In this document: in pieces, positions 8,322 to 20,100 of the stretch | How positions within the stretch are numbered: position 1 is the stretch's first letter | Layout: every line of letters starts with the position of its first letter | Source of the DNA: Mycolicibacter algericus DSM 45454 | Lineage (GTDB): Bacteria; Actinomycetota; Actinomycetes; Mycobacteriales; Mycobacteriaceae | Reading direction: 5' to 3' | NCBI RefSeq assembly: GCF_002086455.1 | Contig: NZ_MVHC01000026.1 | Span: 1-50,202, forward strand | DNA: 50,202 nucleotides | Translations under genes and position numbers: made by a program | Notes under the pieces: generated by a model | The model's database searches: none | What the model was told of the DNA's origin: nothing | What the model saw: only the letters and a program-made list of their open reading frames with translations

Positions 8322-8807
8322 GTGGAGGACCGAGCGACCGAGTCCGTACGCCTGACGCCCGGCGACGAAGCGCCCGCGTTCAGCCTTCCCGACGCCGACG
8401 GCAACACCGTGTCACTGGCCGACTACCGGGGACGACGGGTCGTCGTCTACTTCTACCCGGCGGCCTCGACGCCCGGCTGCACCAAGCAGGCCTGCGACTT
8501 CCGGGACGATCTGGGTGACTTCAACGACGCCGGTCTCGACGTCGTCGGCATCTCCCCGGATAAGCCCGCCAAGCTGGCCAAGTTCCGCGACGCCGAAGGG
8601 CTGACGTTTCCGCTGCTGTCCGACCCGGACCGCACCGTGCTGGCGGCCTGGGGCGCGTTCGGTGAGAAGAAGATGTACGGCAAGACCGTACAGGGCGTCA
8701 TCCGCTCGACGTTCGTCGTCGACGAGCAGGGCAAGATCGCCGTCGCGCAGTACAACGTGCGAGCCACCGGTCATGTGGCCAAACTGCGGCGGGACTTGTC
8801 GGTATAG
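8322..8807 (+). CDS. bcp: Thioredoxin-dependent peroxiredoxin (Bcp/PrxQ)
   Basis: 161 residues, GTG start with AAAGGGG upstream. This atypical two-Cys peroxiredoxin reduces peroxides. The peroxidatic Cys53 lies in STPGCTKQACDFRD and the resolving Cys58 five residues later, the standard PrxQ spacing. Downstream motifs VVGISPDKPAKLAKF and IRSTFVVDEQGKI complete the thioredoxin fold. Orthologue position matches Rv2521, divergent from the DUF3618 gene. Confidence 0.95.
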   Translation: MEDRATESVRLTPGDEAPAFSLPDADGNTVSLADYRGRRVVVYFYPAASTPGCTKQACDFRDDLGDFNDAGLDVVGISPDKPAKLAKFRDAEGLTFPLLSDPDRTVLAAWGAFGEKKMYGKTVQGVIRSTFVVDEQGKIAVAQYNVRATGHVAKLRRDLSV

Positions 8808-8831
8808 CCACTGCTTGGCAAGGAGCAGCTC

Positions 8832-9305
8832 ATGCCCGTGACGCGGACCAGTTTGTGGTTCGACACCCAGGCGTTGGAAGCCGCCGAATACTACGTCTCG
8901 ATCTTTCCCGATTCGACGGTCAGCGACATCTCGTACTGGGGCCCGGAGAATCCCGAGCGCGACGGCACCCCGCTGGAGGTGTTGTTCGATCTGGACGGCC
9001 GGGCGTTCTCCGCGATCAACGGCGGACCGGACTTCACGTTCAACGAGGCCATCTCGATCCAGGTCTACTGCGCCGACCAGGCGGAGGTCGACTACTACTG
9101 GGAGAGGCTGGGCCGCGGCGGTAAGGAAGTTCAGTGCGGCTGGCTCACCGATCGCTACGGCCTGTCCTGGCAGGTGATCCCGCAACGGCTGTCGGAGTTG
9201 ATGACCGATCCGGACCGCGAGCGCGTGCAACGGGTGAAGCAGGCCATGTACGCGATGGTCAAACTCGACATCGCCGGGCTGGAAGCAGCCGCCGCCGGGC
9301 CGTGA
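8832..9305 (+). CDS. VOC-family (PhnB/3-dmu-9_3-mt type) protein
   Basis: 157 residues, 24 bp after bcp and probably cotranscribed. It opens with SLWFDTQALEAAEYYVSIFPDS and contains GPDFTFNEAISIQVYCADQAEVDYYWERL and CGWLTDRYGLSWQVIP. These are signatures of the Glyoxalase/VOC subfamily annotated as PhnB-like or 3-demethylubiquinone-type. Substrate unknown; the classical metal-binding residues of glyoxalase I are not obvious. It is absent from the corresponding M. tuberculosis gene order as I know it. Confidence 0.85.
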   Translation: MPVTRTSLWFDTQALEAAEYYVSIFPDSTVSDISYWGPENPERDGTPLEVLFDLDGRAFSAINGGPDFTFNEAISIQVYCADQAEVDYYWERLGRGGKEVQCGWLTDRYGLSWQVIPQRLSELMTDPDRERVQRVKQAMYAMVKLDIAGLEAAAAGP

Positions 9306-9311
9306 GTGGCC

Positions 9312-10658
9312 CTACCCGGTCGACGTGCCCAGCTTCGCCAGCAGTAGCGCCTCGGCGGTCGCGGCGCGTTCCAGCACCCCCAGGTGCAGGCTCTCGTTGA
9401 TGCTGTGCGCCTGCGCTGCCGGATCTTCCACCCCGGTGACGAGGATCGTGGCCTGCGGGTAGGCAGCGGCGAATTCCGCGATGAACGGAATCGAACCACC
9501 CATACCCATGTCGACCGGTTCGACGCCCCATGCTTGCCGGAAAGCGGCCCTGGCGGCCTCGTACACCGGGCCGGTGGCGTCGATGGCATACGGCTGGCCG
9601 ATATCACCGGGGGTGACGGTCAGCTGCGCGCCCCACGGGACATGTTGTTCCAGATGGGATTTCAGCGCGTCCAAATGCTTTGCCGCGTCACCTCCGGGAG
9701 CCACCCGCATGCTGATCTTGGCGCGCGCCCGTGGGATCAGCGTGTTCGACGACGCCGCGATGCTGGTGGTGTCGATACCGATGACGGTGATCGCGGGCTT
9801 GGCCCATAGCCGCTGCGGCACCGAGCCGGAACCGATCTCGGCCACCCCGTCGAGCAGGCCGGTGTCGGCCCTCACCCGTTCCGGCGGGTAAGCCGGGAAA
9901 TCCGAAGGCCCCCGCCCTTCTTCGTGAAGTCCTGCAACTGCGACGTTGCCGTCGTCGTCGTGCAGACTTGCCAGCAGTCGGACCAGTACGCTCAGCGCAT
10001 CGGGCACCACGCCGCCCCACAACCCCGAATGCAGGCCGTGGTCCAAGGTGGCAACCTCCACTACGCAGTCGGCCAGCCCGCGCAGCGACACCGTCAACGC
10101 CGGAACCTCGGTGCTCCAGTTGTCGGAGTCGGCGATGACGATCACATCGGCGCGCAGCGCGTCGCGGTGCGCGGCGAGTAGCGCGCCCAGTGACGGCGAG
10201 CCGGACTCCTCCTCGCCCTCGATGAAGACCGTCACCCCGACCGGCGGTCGGCCGTCGTGTGCCCGGAAGGCCGCCAGATGTGTTGCGATGCCGGCCTTGT
10301 CGTCGGCGCTGCCGCGGCCGTAGAGTCGGCCGTCGCGCTCGGTCGGTTCGAATGGCGGCGACGCCCACTGGGTCGCGTCGCCCTCGGGCTGCACGTCGTG
10401 GTGGGCGTAGAGCAACACCGTCGGCGCGCCTTCGGGCGCGGGATAGCGGGCGATGACCGCTGGTGCGCCACCCTCGGCGACGATTCGCACGTCGGGAAAT
10501 CCCGCTTGGCTCAGCAGGTCTGCGGACAGTTGCGCGCTGCGCTGCACTTCGGGCCGGCGCACCGGGTCGGCCCACACCGATTCGATGCGCACCAACTCCT
10601 CCAGATCAGCCCGTACTGACGGCAGGATGTCGTGAACTCGCTGAACCAGATCGCTCAT
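9312..10658 (-). CDS. M20-family dipeptidase (Rv2522c-type)
   Basis: 448 residues from the ATG at 10658 (MSDLVQRVHDILPSVR); the frame stays open to 10754 but that extension is low-complexity. Zn-peptidase motifs are clear: VLLYAHHDVQPEG (first metal His and catalytic Asp), LYGRGSADDKAGI (bridging Asp) and FIEGEEESGSPSL (catalytic Glu-Glu). A dimerisation (lid) domain lies mid-protein. It most likely cleaves dipeptides or acylated amino acids in the cytoplasm. It shares the strand of acpS and fas, separated from acpS by a palindromic element. Confidence 0.92.
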   Translation of the reverse strand: MSDLVQRVHDILPSVRADLEELVRIESVWADPVRRPEVQRSAQLSADLLSQAGFPDVRIVAEGGAPAVIARYPAPEGAPTVLLYAHHDVQPEGDATQWASPPFEPTERDGRLYGRGSADDKAGIATHLAAFRAHDGRPPVGVTVFIEGEEESGSPSLGALLAAHRDALRADVIVIADSDNWSTEVPALTVSLRGLADCVVEVATLDHGLHSGLWGGVVPDALSVLVRLLASLHDDDGNVAVAGLHEEGRGPSDFPAYPPERVRADTGLLDGVAEIGSGSVPQRLWAKPAITVIGIDTTSIAASSNTLIPRARAKISMRVAPGGDAAKHLDALKSHLEQHVPWGAQLTVTPGDIGQPYAIDATGPVYEAARAAFRQAWGVEPVDMGMGGSIPFIAEFAAAYPQATILVTGVEDPAAQAHSINESLHLGVLERAATAEALLLAKLGTSTG

Positions 10659-10688
10659 GGCGTCGAGGTTAGCGGCTACCCCGCCCGG

Positions 10689-10750
10689 CGCGAGCGTGCG
10701 CAGAATGCCGATTTCGCGCGGCGCGCCGTGTGCAAACACGCACGCTCGCG
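10689..10750. repeat. REP-like intergenic palindrome
   Basis: A perfect 12-bp inverted repeat (CGCGAGCGTGCG / CGCACGCTCGCG) encloses 38 bp that itself contains GCGCGGCGCGC and GTGTGCAAACAC. It fills the acpS-peptidase gap. It can fold into a long hairpin and may act as terminator, processing site or mobile palindrome. I recall similar GCGAGCGTGCG-type intergenic motifs in other mycobacteria but cannot check here. Confidence 0.7.
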
Positions 10751-10757
10751 GCAAAGG

Positions 10758-11147
10758 TTAGGCCTCCAGGATGGCGACGGCGGCGGCGGTGTCGGCCTCA
10801 TGCGTCAGCGACACGTGGATCGTCACGTCCGCCAGGTGGCGCGCGATGTCCCCGGACAGCCGCACCTTCGGGCGCCCCCACATGTCCGTCACGACCTCGA
10901 TGTCGCGGTGAATCGCTTCCGGCAGCACCGGTTTCTGGGCGAACCGCGACCCCGACCACGCCTTGATCACCGCCTCCTTGGCCGCCCAGCGGGCGGCCAG
11001 GTGCCGGGCCGCCGACGAACTCTTGTCGGAGGCGTCCCGGCGCTCACCCGGGGTGAACGTCTCGGCGAATACCGTCCCGGGCTGGTCGACCTGCTCGGCG
11101 AAGTCGGGAATCGAGACAAGGTCGATCCCGACGCCAACGATGCTCAT
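10758..11147 (-). CDS. acpS: Holo-[acyl-carrier-protein] synthase
   Basis: 129 residues. It transfers phosphopantetheine from CoA to the ACP domain of FAS-I. The AcpS signatures are present: VGVGIDLVSIPDF at the N-terminus (Mg-binding Asp), ARRWAAKEAVIKAW-type helix (here LAARWAAKEAVIKAW, catalytic Glu and Lys) and IHVSLTHEADTAAAVAILE at the C-terminus. It lies 11 bp downstream of fas on the same strand, as in M. tuberculosis (Rv2523c), so enzyme and substrate are coexpressed. Confidence 0.96.
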   Translation of the reverse strand: MSIVGVGIDLVSIPDFAEQVDQPGTVFAETFTPGERRDASDKSSSAARHLAARWAAKEAVIKAWSGSRFAQKPVLPEAIHRDIEVVTDMWGRPKVRLSGDIARHLADVTIHVSLTHEADTAAAVAILEA

Positions 11148-11158
11148 AACGGCCGAGG

Positions 11159-14100
11159 CTAACCGATGTAGACGTCGCCGTCGCCGAGCCGTGCCGCCGG
11201 GTTGAGCAGCATCGCCGACTCCTGACGCTTCTCCGACGTGTCGTGGTCGAACCGCCGGTCCGCGGGCCGCTCGTACATCGGGCGGCCGCCGGCGATCGCC
11301 GAGGCGAGCCGACGCTGACCGTCGAGCACACGGCTGGAAGCCTGCTCCAGGTACGCCTCGCGCTGGCTCGGGTCGAGCGCGGCCAGGAACGCCGCCGGGT
11401 GCACCAGCGCCACCAGACCGGAGACGTGACCGAAGCCGAGGCTGGTGACCAGCCCTGCCTTGAGCGGGAACTTCTCCCCGAGGTGCAGCGGCTCACGCAC
11501 CCACACGAAGTGCCCGGCGGTGGCCAGCTCATCGTCGACGCAGTCCAGGCTGCGGTTGGGCGGGATGACCCCGTCGCGCAGCACTTGGCACAGGCCCATC
11601 AGCTGGAAGACCGCTGCGCCGCCCTTGGCGTGCCCGGTCAGGCTCTTCTGGCTGATCACGAACAGCGGCGCGCCGTCAGAGCGCCCCATCGAGTCGGCCA
11701 GCCGCTCGTGCAGCTCGGTCTCGTTGGGGTCGTTGGCCAGCGTCGAGGTGTCGTGCTTAGAGACCACCGCGACGTCGTCGGGCCCGACACCGAGCTTGGC
11801 CAGCGAGCGTGCCAGCAACGAGTCCTTGCCGCCCCGGCCGGCGCCGAGGGCCCCCAGGCCGGGGGCCGGGATGGAGGTGTGCACGCCGTCGGCGAAGCTC
11901 TGCGCGTAGGCCACCACCGCCTGCACCGGCAGGCCCATCTTGGCCGCCAGGTCGCCGCGGGCCAGCAGGATGGTGCCACCACCCTGCGCTTCGACGAAGC
12001 CCAGCCGGCGGCGGTCGTTGGCGCGGGAGAACTTCGAGTCGCTGATGCCCTTGGCGCGCATCATCTCGGTGTCGGCGGTGGCCGCCATGTCACCGAAGCC
12101 GATGATCGCTTCCAGGGTCAGGTCGTCGTAGCCGCCGGTGACCACCAGTTCGGCCTTGCCCAGCCGGATCTTGTCGACGCCCTCCTCGACCGATACCGCC
12201 GCGGTGGCACAGGCGGCCACTGGGTGGATCATCGCGCCGTAGGAGCCGACGTAGCTCTGCACCACGTGCGCGGCAACGACGTTGGGCAGGACCTCCTGCA
12301 GGATGTCGTTGGGCTTGGACCGTCCCAGCAGGTTGCCGTGATACATGGTCTGCATCGAGGTCATGCCGCCCATACCGGTGCCCTGCGTGCTGGCCACCAG
12401 CGACGGGTGCACCCAGCGCATCAGCTCGGTCGGGGTGAAGCCGGCCGACAGGAACGCGTCCACGGTGGCGACGATGTTCCACAGCGCCACCCGGTCGATG
12501 GAGGTGGCCATGTCCTGGCTGATCCCCCACACTGTCGGGTCGAACCCGGTCGGGATCTGCGCTCCCACGGTGCGCGACAGCTTGCTCTTGCGGGGCACCC
12601 GGATCTCGGTGCCCGCCTTGCGGATCACCTGCCAGTCGGACGAGTCCGGCACCGGACGCACCACGGTGTGCTCGGGGTCGAACTCGACGAACGCCCGCGC
12701 GTCGGCCTCGCTGGAGACAACGAACGAGAAGTCCTTGTCCAGGAAGACGCTGACCAGCAGCGGCGAGGCGTGATCGGGGTCGATCGCGCCGTCATCAACG
12801 AACTCGCGAATGCCCACCCGCTCCACCACGGTGTCGTGGTAGCGCTCGACGAGCTCGGATTCGTCGACGAGCTCACCGGTTTCGGTGTCATACCAGCCGG
12901 GGGTCGGGTCGTCTTCCCACTTGATCAGTCCGGTGGTCCAGGCCAGTTCGAGCACCCCGGCGGCCGACAGCTCGCCGGATACCTCCATCTCGAAACGGGT
13001 GCGCGACGAGCCCAGCGGGCCCAGTTCGGCGCCGCCGACGATGACCACCAGGTCGGCCAGGTCGACGTCGAGGTCGTCCCAGGCCGGCGGCGGCGCCGGG
13101 GTGTAACCGCGCGGCGGGCTCGGCAGTGCCGCAATGGTATTCGCGGACTCCGCGGCCTCGGCTGTGTCCTCTCCGGCAGCCGCCGTCATCTCCTCGCGGG
13201 CCTTGGCGGCCAGCTCGGCCATGTCCAGGTTCGCCTCGGCCAGCCCACCGGTGAGGTCTGCCTCGATCGGCGCGTTGGCCGCGGCCACCTTGGATTCGAC
13301 GTCGCACAACCCCAACAGCATGGCCGCCATCTGCTCGGTCGAGTAGGTGGTGACGCCGGCTTCCTCGACCGCGTCGACGATGACGTCGTTGTGGCCCATC
13401 AGCCCGGTGCCGCGGGTCCAGCCGATCAGCGCGTGCGCCAGGCTGACCCGAGACGCCCACGACGACTCGGCTTTCCAGCGCGCCACCACCGCGTCCAGCG
13501 CGGCCTTGGCCTCACCGTAGGCGCCGTCACCGCCGAACATGCCGCGGTTGGGCGAGCCGGGCAGCACCACGTGCAGCCGGGAGGCGATGTCGCGTTCGGC
13601 GCCGATCTTCGACAGGCCGCCGATGAGCCGCTGCACCGCCCACAGCAGCACCTTCATCTCCATCTCGGCCCGCGCACCGGCCTCCGACAGGTCCCCGGCC
13701 ACGCGCGGCGCGGCGAACGGGAACAGCAGCGTCGGGGTCTGCGCGTCCTTGAGGTGAATCGACTGCGGCCCAAGGTTTTCGGACTGCTCTGTGCCCACCC
13801 ATTCGACGAGGGCGTCGATGTCGGCGTAGGAGGCCATGTTGGCCGGCACCACCCACAGCGCCGCCCCGAACCGGGCGTGGTCGCGGTAGAGGTTGCGGTA
13901 GAAGCCCAGCCGGTCGTCGTCGAGCTTGGAGGTGGTCGCGATGACGGTCGCACCGCCGTCGAGCAGTTGTCCGACCACCGACGCGGCGATCGAGCCCTTC
14001 GACGCACCGGTTACGACGGCGACCTCGTGGGCGTAACGGCCCTTGCCGGGGTTCTCCGCGCCCGCGGCGATGCGGGCGAACAGCGAGGCGTGAATCTGCC

Positions 14101-17100
14101 GTCCCGCCGCCAGCGCTTTGCCTTGCCACCAGGTCGCCTGGGTGGCGACGACGTGGCCGGTGCCTTCGAAGCGCTCGGCGAGCCGCGGCCAGTCGGCGTC
14201 GATGTCGCCCTCGTCGGTCAGCCACAGCTTGACCAGATCCTCGCGGGCGCTGGCCCAACGGTCGTCGAACAGCACCGCCTTGCGCCCGTCGAACACCGGC
14301 GCCACCAGCCGCGGCCAATCCGACCCCAGCTCGGCGCTGACCAGGTCGATCAGCTCGCTGTCGCTAGCGCTGTCCGGCGCGATCACCGCGTCATCCAGGC
14401 CAAGCTGCCCCAGCACCAACCGGGCCGCCGAGGCGAGCACGCCGTCGCGGCCGGTGATCTGCTCGGTGAACTCACCCAGCGCGGCGGCATCGACTGTCGC
14501 GGCGCCACCGCCGGCCGACGGCAGGCCGACACTGACGCCGTGCCGCGCCGCGACGGCAGCGACAGCACTGTCCACAACCTTGTCGACCGCGGCCGCGTCG
14601 GCCAGCGCGCCCTCGTGCAGGCCGCCCAGGGCACCGCCCCGCACACTGCTGCCTTCGCGGGTGCCCAGCGCCACCTCGACGGTGACGTGCTTGGCCCAGC
14701 CGTCGCCGAGCTCCCAGGTCTTCTTGACCCGTTCGGCGATGGCGGCCGGCCGCTTGCCCGACGGCCCGAGCACGGTGCGCAGCTGGTCGTTGATGGCGTC
14801 GGTCAGCACCGGGCCGTACGGCTTGTAGGTGCGCGCCAGCTTGGTCACCTGGGACTTCAAACCGGCCAGGTCGGCCTCGGCGGCACCGTCGATGGCGCCC
14901 AGGTTCAGCTCCGAACCCAAGTCCACCAGCAACTGGTTGCGCCGCGAGGATGCCCCGTCGGTGATGGATTCGATGGAGTCCAGCGCCTCGATCTGGTCGA
15001 TACGCATCTTGGCGCTCAATGCGATCAGTGCCAGCGTGGCGTCGGCGGCGTCGAAGCCGATGTCGTCGGGACGCGGGCCGCCGGACGGCGCCGCAGGCGC
15101 AGCCGCGGCGACGGCGGGGGCGGCATCAGGCTCAGTCCGCCCTTCCGGCGCGCCGGCGTCGGAATCCTCGGCAACCGGCTCATCTTCCGGCTCCGGGTCT
15201 TCATCCGTGGCGAACAGCACCGCGGCGTCGCGCTCTGCGTTGAGCACTTCCACTGTGCTGTGGGCGTACTCGGGCAGCTTGAGGGTGTTGGTGGCCAGCC
15301 CGGCAACCGTCGGGGCCGACTTCACCCCGATCTCGACGAACCGCTCCACACCCAGACCGCCGGCGGCTTCCTCGATGAACAGCAGATCCTGGGTCTCGAT
15401 CCAGCGCACCGGGCTGGCGAACTGCCAGGCCAGCAGCTCGATGACGACCTTGCGGCACAGCTCGGCAGGCTTCTCGTTGCGCCAGGTGTCGTAGTCGGCG
15501 AGCACCTCGTCCAACGGCTCGGCCGGCACCAGATCCCGGATCTCCTGGATGAACTCGCGGTCCAGGCTGAACGGCTTGGGCACCAGGTTGGGGATGTAGC
15601 GGCCGATGATCAGGTCGGGGTCCTTGTCCCGCGGCATGACCCGCTCCAGCGAACGCCGGAAGTCATCCACGCCGATACGCAGCACGCTGGAGTGGAACGG
15701 CACGTCGATACCGGGCACCAGGATGAAGGATCGCTTGCCACCGGAGATCTCACGACGCCGCTCCACCTCTTCCTCAAGGGCCTCCAAGCCGGCGACCGTG
15801 CCGGCGATCGCGTACTGCGAACCACGCAGGTTGAAGTTCACGATCTGCAGGAATTCCCCGGTGCGCTCGGCGATCTCGGCGACGAACGCGGTGACGTCGG
15901 CGTCGTCGAGGTCGATCTGCGAGGGCCGGATGGCGGCCAACCGGTAGTTGGAACGCCCCAGGGCATCACGCGGCACGATGTCGTGCATCTTCGAGCCGCG
16001 GTGGAACACCACCTCCAGCAGCGCCTCCAGTTCGTAGACACCGCTGACGCAGGCCAACGCGGTGTACTCACCCACCGAGTGGCCGCAGGCGATCGCGCCT
16101 TCGACGAACGCACCCTGCTCACGCATCTCGGCGACCTGCGCGGCCGCCACCGTGGCCATCGCCACCTGGGTGAACTGCGTCAGGTACAGCACGCCCTCGG
16201 GGTGCTGGTAGTGCACGCCGGAGGCGATCAGGGATGTCGGGTTGTCGCGCACCACGTGCAGCACCGAGAAGCCGAGGGTCTCGCGGGTGAACTTGTCCGC
16301 GGAGTCCCAGACCTTGCGGGCGGCCTTGGAACGGGCCCGGACCTCCATGCCCATGCCCTTGTGCTGGATGCCCTGTCCCGGGAACGCGTAGACGGTCTTC
16401 GGGGCGGTCAGCCGAGCGGTCGCCGACATCACCAGATCCGAGCCGATCCTTGCCGACACCTCCAAAACCTCGGCACCCAGGTCGATTCCGACCCGGTCGA
16501 CCCGGAAGTCGACGTCGTCGCCGGGCTTGACCATGCCCAGGAAGCGCGCCGTCCAGCCGACCAGCCGGGCCGGCGGGCGGGCCTGGCCATCGGTGGCCGT
16601 GACCACGTGCTGAGCCGCGGCCGAGAGCCACATGCCGTGCACGATCGGGCCCCCCTCACCATTGGCACCGCCCAGACCGGCCAGCAGCGCGGCGGCCCGG
16701 TCGGTGTGGATCGGGTTGTGGTCACCGGAGACCACCGCGAACGGCCGCATGTCGACCGGCGCGGTCACGGTGACATCGCGGCGGCGACGACGCGGGGTGT
16801 CGGTGGCGTTGTCGGAAACCGCACCGCCGGCCCGGACCGGGTCGGTCAGTTCCGCGGCGCCGGTGCGCCCGCGGATCGCGAACCGCTCCTTGAGGGTCGC
16901 CAGCACCGTCCCGTCGGCTGCGGCAACCCTCACCGAGACCGGGACGACCCGACCGACCTCGGTGTCGGTGGCCGCCGAAGCCGTTGCGGTGACGGACAAT
17001 TCGGCCGGCTCGGCCGGCAGCGCGGCCAGCAGATGCGCGGCGTGGTCCAGGTGCACCAGCGACAGCAGACCCTCGACGACGGGGAACCCGGCGTCGGTTG

Positions 17101-20100
17101 TCGCCGCGCCGATGGCGGCGAACACCGCGGGCCAGCACCGGCCGACCAGCGCGTCGGGCACGGTGGACAGTCCGGGCGCCAGCGGTGCGCCGAAGGTGGC
17201 GGTCACCCCGGTGTGGTCGGCGACCTGCTCCGGGTTCCACTCCACCGTCACGGTGGCGGCGCCATCGACCACTGGTGGCAACGCCCCCGGTCCGTCGACT
17301 CCGGCCGCGATGGCCAGCACCGCGCGCATCGCGGCGGCAGCGTCCTCGGTGGAGACCAGCGGGGTGGCGCCGTCGGCGACCGATGGCGGCACGGTGAAGC
17401 GAATGGTGATCCAGACGCCGGACAGCGGCACGCTGAGCTCGACGTTGCGGTCCGAACTGACCTCGAGACGCGCCCCGGTCGTCGGGTGGGTGGCCGCCCG
17501 GTTCTCCTGCACCTGCCATTCATCGGAGGCGCCGATCCGGTGCACCGGGTTGGTGGCGGTACGGCCCGCCCACAGCACGTCGGGCGCGTCGAGCAGTACG
17601 GCCAGCGGGCCGGTCACGTCGAGGCGGCCCTGACGGCGCGCGGTCACCGGTCGGGGCTGCACCCCGTCGTTCTTCGAGGCGGCCAGCACCTGGTCGATCG
17701 CCGCCTGCTCGAAGCGGTCCAGCAGTTCGCCGACCGGCTCGTCGACCCGGGTGATACCGGCCACGGCGGTGATGCCGGGGATGATGCAGACCTGCTCGGC
17801 GGTGTAGCGGGCGTCGTGCGCCTGCCACAGCGAGTCACTGCGCCACCAGCGGCGCACGTCCTTGTCGATCACCGGCACGAAGTTGACCGGCTTGCCCGGG
17901 GTCTTGCACAGCTGGGTGAAGAACGGCGCGTCGGCCGGGTGCAGCACGACGGTCTCGGCGTCGGGGTAACGGGCCACCAGTGCGGCGATGGCGTCAGCCG
18001 GACGCTCCAGGAGCGCGGCGTCGCCGACGGTGAACAGCGTCTCGATCGGGCCGGACTCAACCTCGTTGAGCCGGGCTTCGGCGCGCTGCAGCATCGAGCC
18101 GAACCGCTCCCGCCAGGTGTCGGCCAGCCAGGGGCTGCCCGGCGACGCGGTGTCAGCGGTCGAGTCGCCGTCGCCGATCGCCAGCTCCACGTACCGGCGC
18201 AGCCATTGCGCGTACGTCATCTCGGTGACGTCACCGAAGTAGGGCTTGGCAGTGTCGGCCAGCGCGGCGATGATCTCGTCACGGCGGGCGGCGACCGCGT
18301 CGCCGTCACCGGCGACCTCATCGAGCAGCCGGCCGCACCGTGAGGCGGTGTTGTCGATCTCGTGGATGTCGGCGCCGAGCTGGCTGCGCGAGGAGGCCAT
18401 GCCGCCCTGGGCTTTTCCTGCGCCGATCCAGTGGTCGGTGCCGGTGGTGTCGACGAGCATCTGCTTGACCGCGGGCGAGGTGGTGGCCTCCTTGGTGGCC
18501 ATCGCCGCGGTCCCCACCAGGATGCCGTCGACGGGCATCAGCGGGAAGCCGTGGTCCTGCGACCAGCGTCCGGACAGGTATTCGGCGGCACGCTCGGGGG
18601 TGCCGATTCCACCGCCGACACACAGCGTGATGTTGGGCTGCGAACGCAGCTCGGAGTAGGTCGCCAGCAGCAGGTCGTCGAGGTCCTCCCAGGAGTGGTG
18701 ACCACCGGCACGGCCGCCCTCGACGTGTGCGATCACCGGGGTGGTGGGCACCTCGGCGGCGATGCGGATCACCGACCGGATCTGCTCGACGGTGCCGGGC
18801 TTGAACACCACGTGGCTGATGCCCGCCTCGTTGAGCTCGCCGATCAGCTCGACGGCTTCCTCGAGTTCCGGGATGCCGGCGCTGATCACCAAGCCGTCGA
18901 ACGGGGCGCCCGACTGACGGGCCTTCTGCACCAACCGCTTTCCGCCGACCTGCAGCTTCCACAGGTAGGGGTCGAGGAACAACGAGTTGAACTGTACGGT
19001 GCGGCCCGGCTCGAGCAGCGTGGTCAGTTCGGCGACCCGGTCGTTGAAGATCTCCTCGGTGACCTGCCCGCCGCCGGCCAGCTCCGACCAGTGCCCGGCG
19101 TTGGCGGCCGCGGCGACGATCTTGGCGTCGACGGTGGTCGGCGTCATACCGGCCAGCAGGATCGGCGACCGGCCGGTCAGCCGGGTGAACTTGGTGTCGA
19201 GCTTGATCCGGCCGTCGGGCAGCTGCACCACCGACGGGGCATAACTCGTCCACGGCCGGGCCACCTCCGGCACGGCGCCGATGGTGAACAGATTGCGCTG
19301 CCCGCCGCGGGTGGCCACCGGCACGATCCCGATGCCCAAGCCGCGGATCACCGGTGCGGTCAACCGGGTCAGGATGTCGCCGGGGCCCAGGTCCAGGATC
19401 CAGCGGGCGCCGGCGTCGTGCAGCGCGGTGATCTCGTCCACCCAGTCGACCTGGTCCACCAGGATCGACTCGGCCATCGAACGCGCCAGGGCGACGCCGT
19501 CGGCGTCGAAACCGATCTGGGCGGCCCACTTACCGACGATCTCGATGCCGTCGGACAGCCGCGGCGAATGGAAACCGACCTCGACCTGCACCGGTTCGAA
19601 GACCGGCGCGAAGACCGCGCCGCCGCGCAGCTTGTTCTTGCGCTCGGCGGCCTCCTTGTCGGCGATCTGCTCGCAGTACAGCTCGAACCGTGACAGCTGT
19701 TCGGGGGTGCCGGTGATGACGACCGCACGCCGGCCGTTGCGGATGGACAGCACCGGCGGCAGCACGGTGCGCACATCGGTGGCGAACTCTTCCAGCAGTT
19801 CCTGGATGCGTTCCGGGTCGGCGTTGTTCACCGACACCATGGGCGGGCGGTCCCCGAGGATCGAGATGCCGCGACGGCGGGCCACCAGCGTTCCGGCGGC
19901 CCCCACCAGCTGGGCGATCGCCAGCAACTGGACGTCGGCGGTGCCCCCGGCTTTCAGCGACTCGACGGCCAGCACGCCCTGCGAGTGGCCGGCCGCGGCG
20001 ACCGGCGGGGCGGCCGCCAGGTCCAGGCCCTGGCGTTCCAGTGCCCGCACCGCGGCGATCTGGGTGAGCAACACGCCCGGTACCGACACCGCGGCCGAGG

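Noticed and set aside
11243..18343. Huge plus-strand open frame (2,366 codons) opposite fas
   Set aside because: It is antisense to the well-conserved FAS-I gene. The product is rich in Arg, Gly, His and Gln with no domains, as expected for a high-GC shadow frame.
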